DNA from: Myxococcales bacterium
GTDB lineage: Bacteria; Myxococcota_A; Bradymonadia; UBA7976; UBA1532
DNA length: 64,000 bases
NCBI GenBank assembly: GCA_020633465.1
Contig: JACKDN010000005.1
Span: 340,791-404,790 of the forward strand
Direction of reading: 5' to 3'
Positions 16,401 to 24,402 of the stretch are shown piece after piece. Position 1 is the stretch's first letter; every line of letters begins with the position of its first letter. The notes below the pieces were generated by a model. The model saw only the letters and a program-made list of their open reading frames with translations, was not told where the DNA came from and ran no database searches. The position numbers and the translations under genes were made by a program.

Positions 16401-17733
16401 CGAGATCGCCGCCCCCTACGGCCCGCTGGCGCCCGCCGAGGGCGACGAGGGGCCGCCCATCGGCGTCTTCACCGTGGCCCTGCCGCCCTTCGCGGCGCCC
16501 GTACCGGGCAACCGCAAGCCACCGAATCGATTCATGATCCGGCGCGACGACGCCGAGATCGAGGTCACCCGCTTCGCCGCCTGGTTCGAGAACTTCGCGC
16601 CGACGTCGCTGATGGTCGAGGCCGACGCCACCAACATCACGCTCAACGTGCCCGACACCCTGCGCGCGACGATCAACGCGCGGCCCGTGCGCTTCGAGAT
16701 GTGGACGCAGCCGGTGGCGCGCCGCGCCCCCGAGACGCGGCTGCGGCTGTCGGGCGACATCGACGTGCTGCGCGGCGAGTACGTCGCCGACATCACCAGC
16801 GCCAGCGAGATCAACCAGGGGCTGCGCGACGACCTGCGGGGCCGGTCGCGCGCGGGCTCGGTCAGCGTGTTCGAGACCTCGCCCATCCTGAAGCGGCTGA
16901 TGCTCGACCTGCGGCTGCGCTCGGACGGCGACTTCTTCGTGCGCAACCAGGTGACCGTGCTGCAGCTCGAGCTCGAGACGCGCTTCGACCTGAAGGTGAC
17001 GGGGTTCCTGGTCAGCCTGCCGACCGACGCGCTGGACGACGGCCTGGCGATCGACGGCCAGGTGACCGTGCTGCCCGACTCGCGCATCCTCTACGCGCGG
17101 GCGCCCTACGAGGTGACGCAGGGCTCGGTCACCTTCGGCGAGCAGGACTTCCTGAACGCCGAGCTGGTCGCCACGCACACGTTCCGCCTGCGGACCGGCG
17201 AGTCGACCACCGCCGGCATCGGCTTCGACCGGGGGCTGACCGGCGACGTGCGGCTCGAGGAGGTCGTGCTGCGCTTCAGCGTGCGCATGGCCACCCGCGA
17301 CTCGACGCCGGACATCGACCTGGGCCTGTCGTCGAGCAGCGGCCTCAGCCACATCGAGGTGGCCACCCTGGTGCTGACCGGCAGCCTGCCCAGCGATCTC
17401 ACCGGCGCGGCGAGCGCGCAGCCGGCCACCGAGGTGGTGCTCGGGCCCCTGCTGGGCTTCATCGAGCGGCCGCTCGAGGAGACGCTCGAGGTCGACCTGG
17501 CGCTGACGCCGGCCAGCAGCGGCACCCTGTACATCGACGCCGAGAAGCTGCTGAGCCGCCGCCTGCGGGTGTACTCGCGGACGCCGGTGGGCAACGAGGA
17601 CGCCGCCACCCCGCAGACCTTCGGGCTCGAGTACCAGATCAACAACAGCACCTACGGCGAGCTGACCAACGAGCAGACCGGCAACCTCAACTCGACCAGC
17701 GGGCGCCTGCGGCTGCGCCTGAACCTGGACTGA
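13447..17733 (+). CDS. tamB: Translocation and assembly module TamB (DUF490) family protein
   Basis: A 1428-residue AsmA-like bridge protein. One N-terminal membrane helix (about residues 18-42, TIILVVAFLGLNGFLLYFLL) anchors it in the inner membrane. The rest is a long run of beta-rich repeats expected to form a hydrophobic groove across the periplasm. The C-terminal part has TamB/DUF490-like sequence (ITSASEINQG, then GSVTFGEQDF) and ends in beta-strand RLRLRLNLD. Such proteins help insert outer-membrane proteins or carry phospholipids to the outer membrane. The stop overlaps the start of the Omp85 gene by one base (TGATG), so the two are co-translated. Confidence 0.88.
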   Translation: MEPVHLVRRAVARLWQRVGATIILVVAFLGLNGFLLYFLLNSTFTFRVFDSTVNTLFRGRIGWTRLSFGPMPWQLRILEPVLLGPDGRPVITARSVSVDSVRLTDLPGTIAADDIRIEGAVVRLEQRPHAEAVDLFGQPEMVFNIAEMFWPPGPRIDEGQPGGGVNLDFGRVEIVDATFVLDMPSTSIEVSGIDINRARFALSGESETMAIAAARLRAKRGEVRILMDEAAAPALTAPADATLSWPITDLNLNGFHWAEMAFRVTHLTAAVRGDPLVISSFYMDLDRPGVPLLGTRLRLDTDDIATHLRPLGVEGVRGAARLSVHGRGEIDVFDGAVELTSTDLDVFGWQAARTRVEARLEKARIAHVDALSVDAYGGTVEAQARFDLEQGHLWTRASLDGVRPATLPLGLDPAVAALIGGPLDGWITARGRDLYADDRHLNADAVLTLRYDRPPPGLGRSVTVRTVASYAGDTLDLHQLDLRSGDTHLTVDGRADLAAGTGRFAGDVAVADLAGPVGAFGLPLGGRAKVGFTMRGALDNPTVAADVRGWKVQWADFPAADVEGRARYAKGRLELDNVALDTAVGEVGVRGHLDLERRGTPLALDVRARQVQLERLPLPVDVAGRVDADVRVTGAAARPQIKGRARVLNPRYQRLGFERLDVAGRFAGDTIEVDEVRLTDGHELLNASGEVNLRTEQFRGAATLTDVPLSVADPLLDAPLPVRGTISLTLTGDGTFDDPSGAGQLSLRGFGYDTYDLGDGDLTLTAGDGEVSLDGRLFEDFDLSATVPTAPGGAPARAEVRFTELNVGRYVPQLAESGLSATVSGSVRAVADPFAGTLEQVTAALNPVEVTYRLVTDTAGGRAADATDFVVRSDGPIEVSYRHGVLNVDRLRLTSAGQALGIAGTVGDDGTIDLQVAGNLNLAVAQPFLKSVFTQMSGRATVWLEVGGDLTDPRPSGRIRLDSLDLIPRSSTIGTELSLMRPVELEIAAPYGPLAPAEGDEGPPIGVFTVALPPFAAPVPGNRKPPNRFMIRRDDAEIEVTRFAAWFENFAPTSLMVEADATNITLNVPDTLRATINARPVRFEMWTQPVARRAPETRLRLSGDIDVLRGEYVADITSASEINQGLRDDLRGRSRAGSVSVFETSPILKRLMLDLRLRSDGDFFVRNQVTVLQLELETRFDLKVTGFLVSLPTDALDDGLAIDGQVTVLPDSRILYARAPYEVTQGSVTFGEQDFLNAELVATHTFRLRTGESTTAGIGFDRGLTGDVRLEEVVLRFSVRMATRDSTPDIDLGLSSSSGLSHIEVATLVLTGSLPSDLTGAASAQPATEVVLGPLLGFIERPLEETLEVDLALTPASSGTLYIDAEKLLSRRLRVYSRTPVGNEDAATPQTFGLEYQINNSTYGELTNEQTGNLNSTSGRLRLRLNLD

Positions 17734-20700
17734 TGCGGCGCGCGGTGCTGCTCGCGGGCCTGCTGCTGTGGGCCACCGGCGCGCGCGCGCAGGCGCCGAC
17801 CGCCGACGAGGCGCAGCCCGAGCAGGAGGTCGTGCAGTCGGTCGCGCGCTTCGACGGGCAGACCATCGCCGAGGTGGCGCTGGTCTGCGACATCGACGCC
17901 TGCCGCGACCCCCGATCCCGGCGGGTGCTGCGGCGGCTGCTGCGGATGGACACGGGCCAGGCGCTGGACAAGCGGCTGGTGGGGCGCGCGTGGTCGAAGC
18001 TGATGCGCACCGGGTACTTCCGCACGGTCGACGTGCAGGTCGAGGCCCGCGACGAGGGCCTCGACGTGCGCTTCGTCTGCGACGGCCACATCGTGATCAC
18101 CGAGCTCGACATCGACTACGCCAACGTGGCCAGCACGCTGTACCCGAAGCAGTTCGCCGCCGAGATCCGCAAGCGTCTGCTGCTGCGCAAGGGCGGCAAC
18201 TTCCCGCCGCGGCAGCCCGACGGCAGCTACGCGCCGGCGGATCAGGCCTTCCTCGACCGCCAGAAGCAGCAGATCGTCAGCCTGTACGCGCAGCAAGGCT
18301 TCGTGGGCACCACCGTGCGCATCGAGCCGACCTACGAGGGGCCCAACGGCAAGACCGTCGAGGTGCGCATCGTGGTCGACGAGGGCGAGCAGCCGCCGCT
18401 GGGCCAGGTGCTGCTGTCGGGCAACGAGGCGCGGGCCTACGCCGAGGTGGTCGGCCCGATCACCACCGGCGAGCGCATCGACTTCTGGAAGCCGTTCTTC
18501 CGCTTCTTCGGCGTCGGCACCTACGAGCGGCGGCGGCTGAAGGAGGAGCTCGACGCCGTCGAGAAGCAATACCGCGAGGATGGCTGGGTGTCGGCGCGGG
18601 TGCGGCTCGAGCCGGTGGTCCAGCAGCAGGGCGTCGTGTTCCCGCGGGTGCGCGTGTACGAGGGGCCGCGGCTCGAGGTGGCCTTCGAGGGCAACGAGGC
18701 GCTCGACGACGACGAGCTGCGCGACGTGCTCACCTTCAGCGAGAGCGGCGCGCTGGACGACACCGAGATCGAGCAGAGCGCGCAGGCGATCGTCGACGCG
18801 TACCAGGCCGTGGCGCACTACTACGCGCGCGTCGACTGGCGCGCCGAGCGGCCCGCCGAGGGCGCCGTGAAGGTCACGTTCACCGTGACCGAGGGGCCGC
18901 GGGTGTACGTGCGGCGCATCGAGGTGTGGGGCAACCAGGCGCTGACGCGGCGCGAGATCATCGGGGCGATGGAGACGAAGGGCATCGCCGAGGACGGGGT
19001 CATCGGCGCCTTCGGCGTGTCGGCCGGCGTCGCGCAGGACAGCCGCCTGGTGAACGACCTGACCGCCGTGCGCGCGCTGTACCACGACCGGGGCTTCCCG
19101 GCCGTGCAGTTCCGCTGCGCGCCGGCCGACGCCGACGCGCGCGAGTGGACGCGGATGCGGCTCTTGGCCGAGCAGGCCGACGAGCGATCGCCGCCGATGG
19201 GCCCGCCGGTGGACGCGACCCTGTTCGCCGGCCGCTTCGACGTGTGGACCGACGCCGTCGCCCAGCACCACTGCTTCCTGGTCATCCCCGACGCCGACGA
19301 GCGGCTGGTGACCGTGCGCATCCAGATCGACGAGGGCCTGCAGACCACCGTCGACCGCCTGGCCATCGAGCAGGTGATCGAGGGCATGGACGCCAAGATG
19401 CAGGACGAGGCGTACGCGCTGATGCAGAACCTCGGCTTCATGGACGATCTGCGGCGCTGGAAGCCGAACGCGGGGCTCAACCGGCGCAAGCTCGAGGCCG
19501 TGCGCGGCTTCCTGCTGCGCTACTTCCACCAGCAGGGCTATCTGCAGGCCGAGGTGACGCCCATCTGCCTGGGGCGGGACGCCGAGCAGGGCGAGGACGC
19601 CGAGCGCGACTGCGGGCAGGGGCAGCTGTACGGGGTGCACCTCGACGCGGTGCGCTTCCAGCTCGAGCCCGGCCCGCTGAGCCGCGTCGAGGGCATCCTG
19701 CTGCGCGGCAACCTGCGCACGCGCGACGCCGTGCTGTTCGACGAGCTGCTGCTGCGCGACGGCGGGCCGCTGGGCACCGAGGAGCTGTTCCTCAGCCAAG
19801 CGAACCTGCGCTCGCTCGGCGTGTTCCAGGCGGTGAACGTCGAGACGATCGGCGATCCGCCCGCCCTGGCCGAGCGCGCCGACGAGCGCCGGTCGACCGT
19901 GCTGGTGAGCGTCGAGGAGAGCCGCTACCAGTACATCGAGGCCTACGGCGGCCTGCAGCTGGACTCGGCGCCGCTGAGCGACAGCGAGCTGCCGGTGCAG
20001 TACCTGGGCGGCCTGATCCTGCGCGACCGCAACCTGGCCGGGCGCGCGCTCGAGCTGGGCGCGGGCTTCAACCACGCCAACCGCATCGACACGCCGCAGG
20101 ACGTGCAGGGCGACGACGCGGTGTGGGAGGCCGGCCCCTTCTTCAAGGATCGCCGCCTGTTCGGCACGCGCCTCGACCTGACCATCGACGCCGCCTACAC
20201 CCGCAGCCGCACGGCCGAGCGCGACGCCTACGAAGAGGTGGTCAACGCGAAGGTCACCGTGGGCTACGACTTCCACAACCTGTCGTACCCCGCCGACTGG
20301 GGGCGCGGCCTGCGCACGACGCTGGCCACCGAGTACCGGCGCGAGCGCCGCCGGGCGCTGACCCGCAGCGGCGAGCGCCCGCCCTTCGGCGCGCCCAGCC
20401 ACTCGGTGGGCGTCGAGCCGGCGGTCATCTACGATCGGCGCGACAACCCGCTGCACCCGACGCGCGGCTACCTGGTCACGGCGAGCGCGCTCATCGTCTT
20501 CAACGACGCCGGCGCGGTGACCGACCTCACCCTGCCGGCGTTCAAGGAGACCGTCACCGGCCAGTACGTGCAGTCGTTCTTCAAGCGGCGCCTGATCATC
20601 GTGCCCACGCTGCGCCTCGGCGCCCTGCAGACCGACGACACCGAGGACGACCTGCCCAGCGGCTTCTTCTTCAAGGCCGGCGGCGACGCGGTCACCTTGC

Positions 20701-21092
20701 CGGTGCGCGGCTACGAGGACGCCAGCATCGACGCCTGCAACGGGCGGCTGGGCCGGGGCGCCTGCGCCGGGGTGTACGCCGAGGACGACGACGAGCTGAA
20801 CGATCCGCTGCCCATCGGCGGCAAGGCGATGATGGTGGGCAGCCTCGAGGCCCGCTTCCCCACCTTCCTCATCGACGACTTCTGGTGGGCCGTCTTCGGC
20901 GACGCGGGCGCCGTCGCCCCGAGCTGGGCGCAGATGAACGTCGACCGCATCTACCCTTCGGCCGGCGTGGGCCTGCGCTGGCTGGTGACCGGGCAGATCC
21001 CCCTACGCCTCGACCTGGCCTGGCCCCTGCGCGACACCGGCTTCGCCGAGGCCAGCCCGCGCCTGCACCTGAACATCTTCTACACCCTCTGA
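17733..21092 (+). CDS. Omp85-family outer-membrane protein (TamA/BamA-like) with many POTRA domains
   Basis: 1119 residues: a signal peptide (RRAVLLAGLLLWATGARA), a periplasmic region of about 700 residues and a C-terminal 16-strand-type barrel. POTRA-like units are recognisable by repeated pieces such as VLLSGNEA, VAFEGNEALDDDEL, RIEVWGNQALTRREI and ILLRGNLRTRDAV. I count six to seven, against three in TamA and five in BamA. Barrel strands include SVGVEPAVIYDRRDNPLHPTRG, the Omp85 signature region, given here only in part as YDRRDNPLHPTRGYLV. Immediate coupling to tamB argues for a TamA-like partner role. The gene order is the reverse of E. coli tamA-tamB. Confidence 0.87.
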   Translation: MRRAVLLAGLLLWATGARAQAPTADEAQPEQEVVQSVARFDGQTIAEVALVCDIDACRDPRSRRVLRRLLRMDTGQALDKRLVGRAWSKLMRTGYFRTVDVQVEARDEGLDVRFVCDGHIVITELDIDYANVASTLYPKQFAAEIRKRLLLRKGGNFPPRQPDGSYAPADQAFLDRQKQQIVSLYAQQGFVGTTVRIEPTYEGPNGKTVEVRIVVDEGEQPPLGQVLLSGNEARAYAEVVGPITTGERIDFWKPFFRFFGVGTYERRRLKEELDAVEKQYREDGWVSARVRLEPVVQQQGVVFPRVRVYEGPRLEVAFEGNEALDDDELRDVLTFSESGALDDTEIEQSAQAIVDAYQAVAHYYARVDWRAERPAEGAVKVTFTVTEGPRVYVRRIEVWGNQALTRREIIGAMETKGIAEDGVIGAFGVSAGVAQDSRLVNDLTAVRALYHDRGFPAVQFRCAPADADAREWTRMRLLAEQADERSPPMGPPVDATLFAGRFDVWTDAVAQHHCFLVIPDADERLVTVRIQIDEGLQTTVDRLAIEQVIEGMDAKMQDEAYALMQNLGFMDDLRRWKPNAGLNRRKLEAVRGFLLRYFHQQGYLQAEVTPICLGRDAEQGEDAERDCGQGQLYGVHLDAVRFQLEPGPLSRVEGILLRGNLRTRDAVLFDELLLRDGGPLGTEELFLSQANLRSLGVFQAVNVETIGDPPALAERADERRSTVLVSVEESRYQYIEAYGGLQLDSAPLSDSELPVQYLGGLILRDRNLAGRALELGAGFNHANRIDTPQDVQGDDAVWEAGPFFKDRRLFGTRLDLTIDAAYTRSRTAERDAYEEVVNAKVTVGYDFHNLSYPADWGRGLRTTLATEYRRERRRALTRSGERPPFGAPSHSVGVEPAVIYDRRDNPLHPTRGYLVTASALIVFNDAGAVTDLTLPAFKETVTGQYVQSFFKRRLIIVPTLRLGALQTDDTEDDLPSGFFFKAGGDAVTLPVRGYEDASIDACNGRLGRGACAGVYAEDDDELNDPLPIGGKAMMVGSLEARFPTFLIDDFWWAVFGDAGAVAPSWAQMNVDRIYPSAGVGLRWLVTGQIPLRLDLAWPLRDTGFAEASPRLHLNIFYTL

Positions 21093-21167
21093 TGGGGCGA
21101 TCTCATTGCCCGGTGCGCGCGCTGCCCACCCTCAAGGTGTGCGGTGCGCGGACCGATTCTGGCCTTG

Positions 21168-21195
21168 TTGACCGGGTTGGGCCCGGTGTTACACT
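21168..21195 (+). promoter_or_regulatory. Strong sigma-70 type promoter
   Basis: TTGACC (21168-21173) and TACACT (21190-21195) are 16 bases apart and lie 30 bases before the ATG at 21226, which has a GAGGAGAA ribosome site. This is one of the clearest promoters in the window. Confidence 0.65.
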
Positions 21196-21225
21196 CCGGG
21201 CGGATACGCCCCTCCGAGGAGAACC

Positions 21226-21942
21226 ATGCGCCGCATCGTGGCAGCCATCGTGGCCGCCGGGCTGGTGCCCGGCCTCGCCATCGCCCAGGTGTCGCCGACC
21301 GAGGCGCCGCCGCCCCGCACCCTGCTCGCGCAGGTCGACGACTCGGACCTCGACGAGGAGATGACCCTCGACGACATCAAGGACGAGGAGTTCGAGAAGG
21401 ACGCCCAGTCGATGGGCGCGGCCATCGGCCTCAGCCTGCTGCCCGGCGGCGGCTGGGGGCTGATGTACGCCGACAAGGGCGCGCAGTCGACGGTGCCCCT
21501 GGTGCTGTTCGTCGCCGGCGCCGTCGTCGGCGGCCTGTACGTCGGCGGGGTCTTCGACGAGTCGAGCAAGACGGTCTGCCAGCACACGCGCGACGGCCGG
21601 GTGCCGATCGACGAGTGCGGCATCGGCGGCACCGCCGGCGACAACCAGGCGACCGATCCCCGCGACCCCCAGATGCGCCCCTACTTCGCCACGCAGGACG
21701 ATTACGAGCGCATCACGGTGGGCGAGGACTTCGATGGCACCGAGACGGGCATCATCATCCTCGGCGCCACCTACGTCGCGACCTCGATCCTCGGCGCCGT
21801 GTGGGCCGGCCTGGTCGTTTCGGAGCACAACGATCGGCTGCGCAAGGACATCGACTCGACCGTGCAGCGCCAGCCCACCGTGCGCCCCACCCTCGCCTTC
21901 AGCGACGAGGGCGGCTTCGCCGGCTTCGCCATCGACTTCTGA
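21226..21942 (+). CDS. Exported membrane protein of unknown function
   Basis: 238 residues with an N-terminal signal peptide (MRRIVAAIVAAGLVPGLAIA). An acidic stretch (DDSDLDEEMTLDDIKDEEFE) follows. Then come two or three hydrophobic segments: SLLPGGGWGLMYA, VPLVLFVAGAVVGGLYV and IIILGATYVATSILGAVWAGL. Two cysteines (VCQHTRDG and DECGIGG) could form a disulfide outside the membrane. The pattern of a Gly-rich hydrophobic hairpin after a signal peptide is seen in DUF5683-like proteins, but this match is not secure. A strong promoter and ribosome site suggest high expression. Function is unknown. Confidence 0.65.
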   Translation: MRRIVAAIVAAGLVPGLAIAQVSPTEAPPPRTLLAQVDDSDLDEEMTLDDIKDEEFEKDAQSMGAAIGLSLLPGGGWGLMYADKGAQSTVPLVLFVAGAVVGGLYVGGVFDESSKTVCQHTRDGRVPIDECGIGGTAGDNQATDPRDPQMRPYFATQDDYERITVGEDFDGTETGIIILGATYVATSILGAVWAGLVVSEHNDRLRKDIDSTVQRQPTVRPTLAFSDEGGFAGFAIDF

Positions 21943-21950
21943 GTCCGTGG

Positions 21951-21973
21951 GGCCGCGCCCGCTCGGGGCGGCC
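21951..21973. terminator. GC-rich hairpin between convergent genes
   Basis: GGCCGCGCCC-GCTC-GGGGCGGCC forms about nine base pairs with one bulge. It lies exactly between the stop codons at 21942 and 21976. No T-run follows on either strand, so it would be a weak intrinsic or processing signal for both genes. Confidence 0.4.
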
Positions 21974-21975
21974 GG

Positions 21976-24312
21976 TCAGATGCCGTCGGTGACCGGCGCG
22001 GGCGCTCCCGCGACGGGCCGCTCGGCGCCCGGCAGCAGCCGCGGCAGCTTCCAGGGATCCTGCAGGTCGGCCGGCCCGTACAGCGTGCGGTACGCCGCGT
22101 AGCTGCGCAGCACCTTGCGGGTGTAGCCCCGCGCCTCTTCGTAGGGGATCTCTTCGACGAACTCGTCGGTCTCGAGGTGCCCCACCCGCTTCAGCCACGA
22201 CTCGGGCGCGCCCGGCCCGGCGTTGTAGCCGGCGATGGCCAGCGCCAGGTTGCCGTCGAAGCGGTCGATCAGGTGCCGCAGATAGGCGGCGCCGTAGTGC
22301 ACGTTGCCCCGCTTGGTCAGCACGTAGTCGAGCGACGGCTCGCGCTCCTTCAGCAGCTTGCGCGCCACCAGCTTCGCGGTCGGATACAGCACCTGCATCA
22401 GCCCGAGCGCGCGCGCCGAGCTGCGCACGCGCACCCGGAAGGCGCTCTCCTGCCGCATCACCGCCCACAGCAGCAGGGGATCGACGCCGTGCTCTTCGGC
22501 CTCGGCGTGCACGACGCCCTCGAAGGGGGTCGGGAAGGCGGCCAGCCAGCGGTCGCGTTGGGCCGGATCCCCCGGATCGACGTCCAACGGATCGGCCGCC
22601 TTGACGATCCAGTGCGATCGCCAGGCGTCCCCGCGCTCCCGGTACAGCGCCGACAGCAGCCGAGTGCCGTCACGATCCAGCCGCCCCAGGTCGAACTGGC
22701 GGCGGATCCAGGCGCGCGCGTCGCGATCCAGCCCCACGCGGTACAGCGCGACGGCGGTGGCGTACTTCGCGGGCACCCGGCCCAGCTGCTGCGGGCGCGG
22801 CGGCACCGTCGCGCGCCCGGCGCCCAGCGCGAGGGGCCCGGGCTCGGCGCCGGCGCGGGCGAGCCACTGCCGCGCCATGACCGCGTAGTACGACAAGGGG
22901 AAGCGGCGCATCACGAAGCGCCAGCCGGCCACCGCGTCGTCGCGCCGGCCCTGCCGCAGCGCGACGCGCGCCCGCCAATAAAGCGCGCGCTCGTAGAGGC
23001 TGCGCTTCGAGGTGTCGAGCTCGGCGGGCGCCGCGTCGATCAGCGCCGCGAGCCGCGCGTCGGCCGCGGCCAGGTTGCCGTCGAGCCAGTCGAGCCAGGC
23101 CAGCTCCCACAGGGCGCGCCCCCGCTGGTCCGTCGCCGTCGCGGGCTGGTCGACGTAGGCCTGGAACAGCGTCCGCGCCTCGGGGTTGCGGTGCATCTTG
23201 CGGGCGAGCCGTCCGCCCTCGAAGGCGGCCTCGGCCCGAACGCTCGGCAGCGTCGCCGTGGTGGCCACCTCGGTGTAGCCGTTCAGGGCCGGGGTGTAGC
23301 GGCCCGAGGCCCGCAGCGCCCGGGTGTGCACGAGGCGCAGCCGATCGCGGATGGCCGGCACCCGCGCCTTCTCGAGGGCCGCGGCGGCCTCCTTCACGGT
23401 GCGCCGCGACCAGCGCTTCGGGTGCCGCTCGACCGTCAGCAGCGCGTCCAGCTCGGCGGCTTCGCGCGGATGTCGGCGCTTCAGGGCGCGCTGCCAGTCG
23501 GCGCCGCGCGCCGCGCGGCCGGTGCGCGCGTCCTCGGCCGCCGCCTCGACCACCTCGGGCAGCGGCATCGGCGCCGGCCCCTTCGGGTCGGCGAGCGCGG
23601 CGACCAGCGCGTCCCGTGCGTCGTCGCGCGCGTTGCTGCGGGGCTGGCGCTGCCAGACGTCGCGCAGGGCCGCGTGGTAGCGATGCGCGTTCCCGTCCGA
23701 CGCGTACTGCGCCTCGGCCCGCCACACCGCGACGCGGGCGGTGTTCCAGGCCCAGAAGGTGTGCGAGGCCACCCGTTCCAGGGCGCGCAGCGCCGCGGCG
23801 GGCGCGTCGGCGGCGCGGGCGCGCCGCGCCAGATCGATCTGCAGGTCGACGAAGTCGGGGGCCTCGGGCGGCAGCGCGGCCACCCGCCGGTCGGCCTCGG
23901 CGTCGTCACCGCGGGCGCGCGCGAGCTGCGCGCGGTCCACCGCCAGCTGCGGGGCCAGCGCGGGCAGCGCCGCCTCGGTCAGCGCGAAGCCGGCCTCGGC
24001 CTCGGCGAACCAGCCCAGGGCGGCGTCGCACCGCGCGATCAGGTAGGTCAGCGCGACGCGCGCCTCGCCCTCGGCGGCCGGCAGCAGGTCGACGAAGATC
24101 GGCCGCGCTTCGGCGGCGCGACCGCGCTGAAGGTCGCGCAGCGCGCGGCGGACGCTCGGGGTGGCGGGCAGCACGGGCGCGCCGACCGCGACGCTGGGCG
24201 GCGCCGCAGCGGCGTTCGGGCGTCCGTCGCGGTGCACCGGGCCCGGTCGGCCGTGGGCGACGCCGACGCACAGCACCAGCACCGCCACCCACGCTGTCCG
24301 TCGTCGAAGCAT
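21976..24312 (-). CDS. slt: Soluble lytic transglycosylase, Slt70-like
   Basis: A 778-residue periplasmic murein lyase. After a signal peptide (RRRTAWVAVLVLCVGVAHG) comes a long alpha-helical, TPR-like region of about 550 residues, matching the U and L domains of Slt70. The C-terminal SLT domain has the catalytic glutamate in AVMRQESAFR, then ALGLMQVLYPTA and IAGYNAGPGAPESWL. It cleaves the glycan strand to leave 1,6-anhydro-muropeptides during wall growth or recycling. ATG 24312 is preferred over ATG 24321 because AGGA lies eight bases upstream of it. It is longer than E. coli Slt70 (about 645). Confidence 0.88.
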   Translation of the reverse strand: MLRRRTAWVAVLVLCVGVAHGRPGPVHRDGRPNAAAAPPSVAVGAPVLPATPSVRRALRDLQRGRAAEARPIFVDLLPAAEGEARVALTYLIARCDAALGWFAEAEAGFALTEAALPALAPQLAVDRAQLARARGDDAEADRRVAALPPEAPDFVDLQIDLARRARAADAPAAALRALERVASHTFWAWNTARVAVWRAEAQYASDGNAHRYHAALRDVWQRQPRSNARDDARDALVAALADPKGPAPMPLPEVVEAAAEDARTGRAARGADWQRALKRRHPREAAELDALLTVERHPKRWSRRTVKEAAAALEKARVPAIRDRLRLVHTRALRASGRYTPALNGYTEVATTATLPSVRAEAAFEGGRLARKMHRNPEARTLFQAYVDQPATATDQRGRALWELAWLDWLDGNLAAADARLAALIDAAPAELDTSKRSLYERALYWRARVALRQGRRDDAVAGWRFVMRRFPLSYYAVMARQWLARAGAEPGPLALGAGRATVPPRPQQLGRVPAKYATAVALYRVGLDRDARAWIRRQFDLGRLDRDGTRLLSALYRERGDAWRSHWIVKAADPLDVDPGDPAQRDRWLAAFPTPFEGVVHAEAEEHGVDPLLLWAVMRQESAFRVRVRSSARALGLMQVLYPTAKLVARKLLKEREPSLDYVLTKRGNVHYGAAYLRHLIDRFDGNLALAIAGYNAGPGAPESWLKRVGHLETDEFVEEIPYEEARGYTRKVLRSYAAYRTLYGPADLQDPWKLPRLLPGAERPVAGAPAPVTDGI

Positions 24313-24402
24313 GTCGGTCATCCTACCGGGACCGGGAAATCTCACCAAATCGAGCAGTTACGCGGCCAACCCGTGGACGGGCGGCGCGGCGCGCGCGCCC
24401 CG

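Noticed and set aside
13030..17352. A 1440-codon open frame on the minus strand opposite tamB
   Set aside because: Its composition (Arg, Gln, His, Val-rich, no domain pattern) is the usual antisense shadow in GC-rich genes; the plus-strand tamB frame has a membrane helix, DUF490-like end and normal codon bias.
17652..20456. A 934-codon minus-strand frame opposite the Omp85 gene
   Set aside because: Shadow of the plus-strand gene, which has a signal peptide, POTRA motifs and the Omp85 barrel signature.
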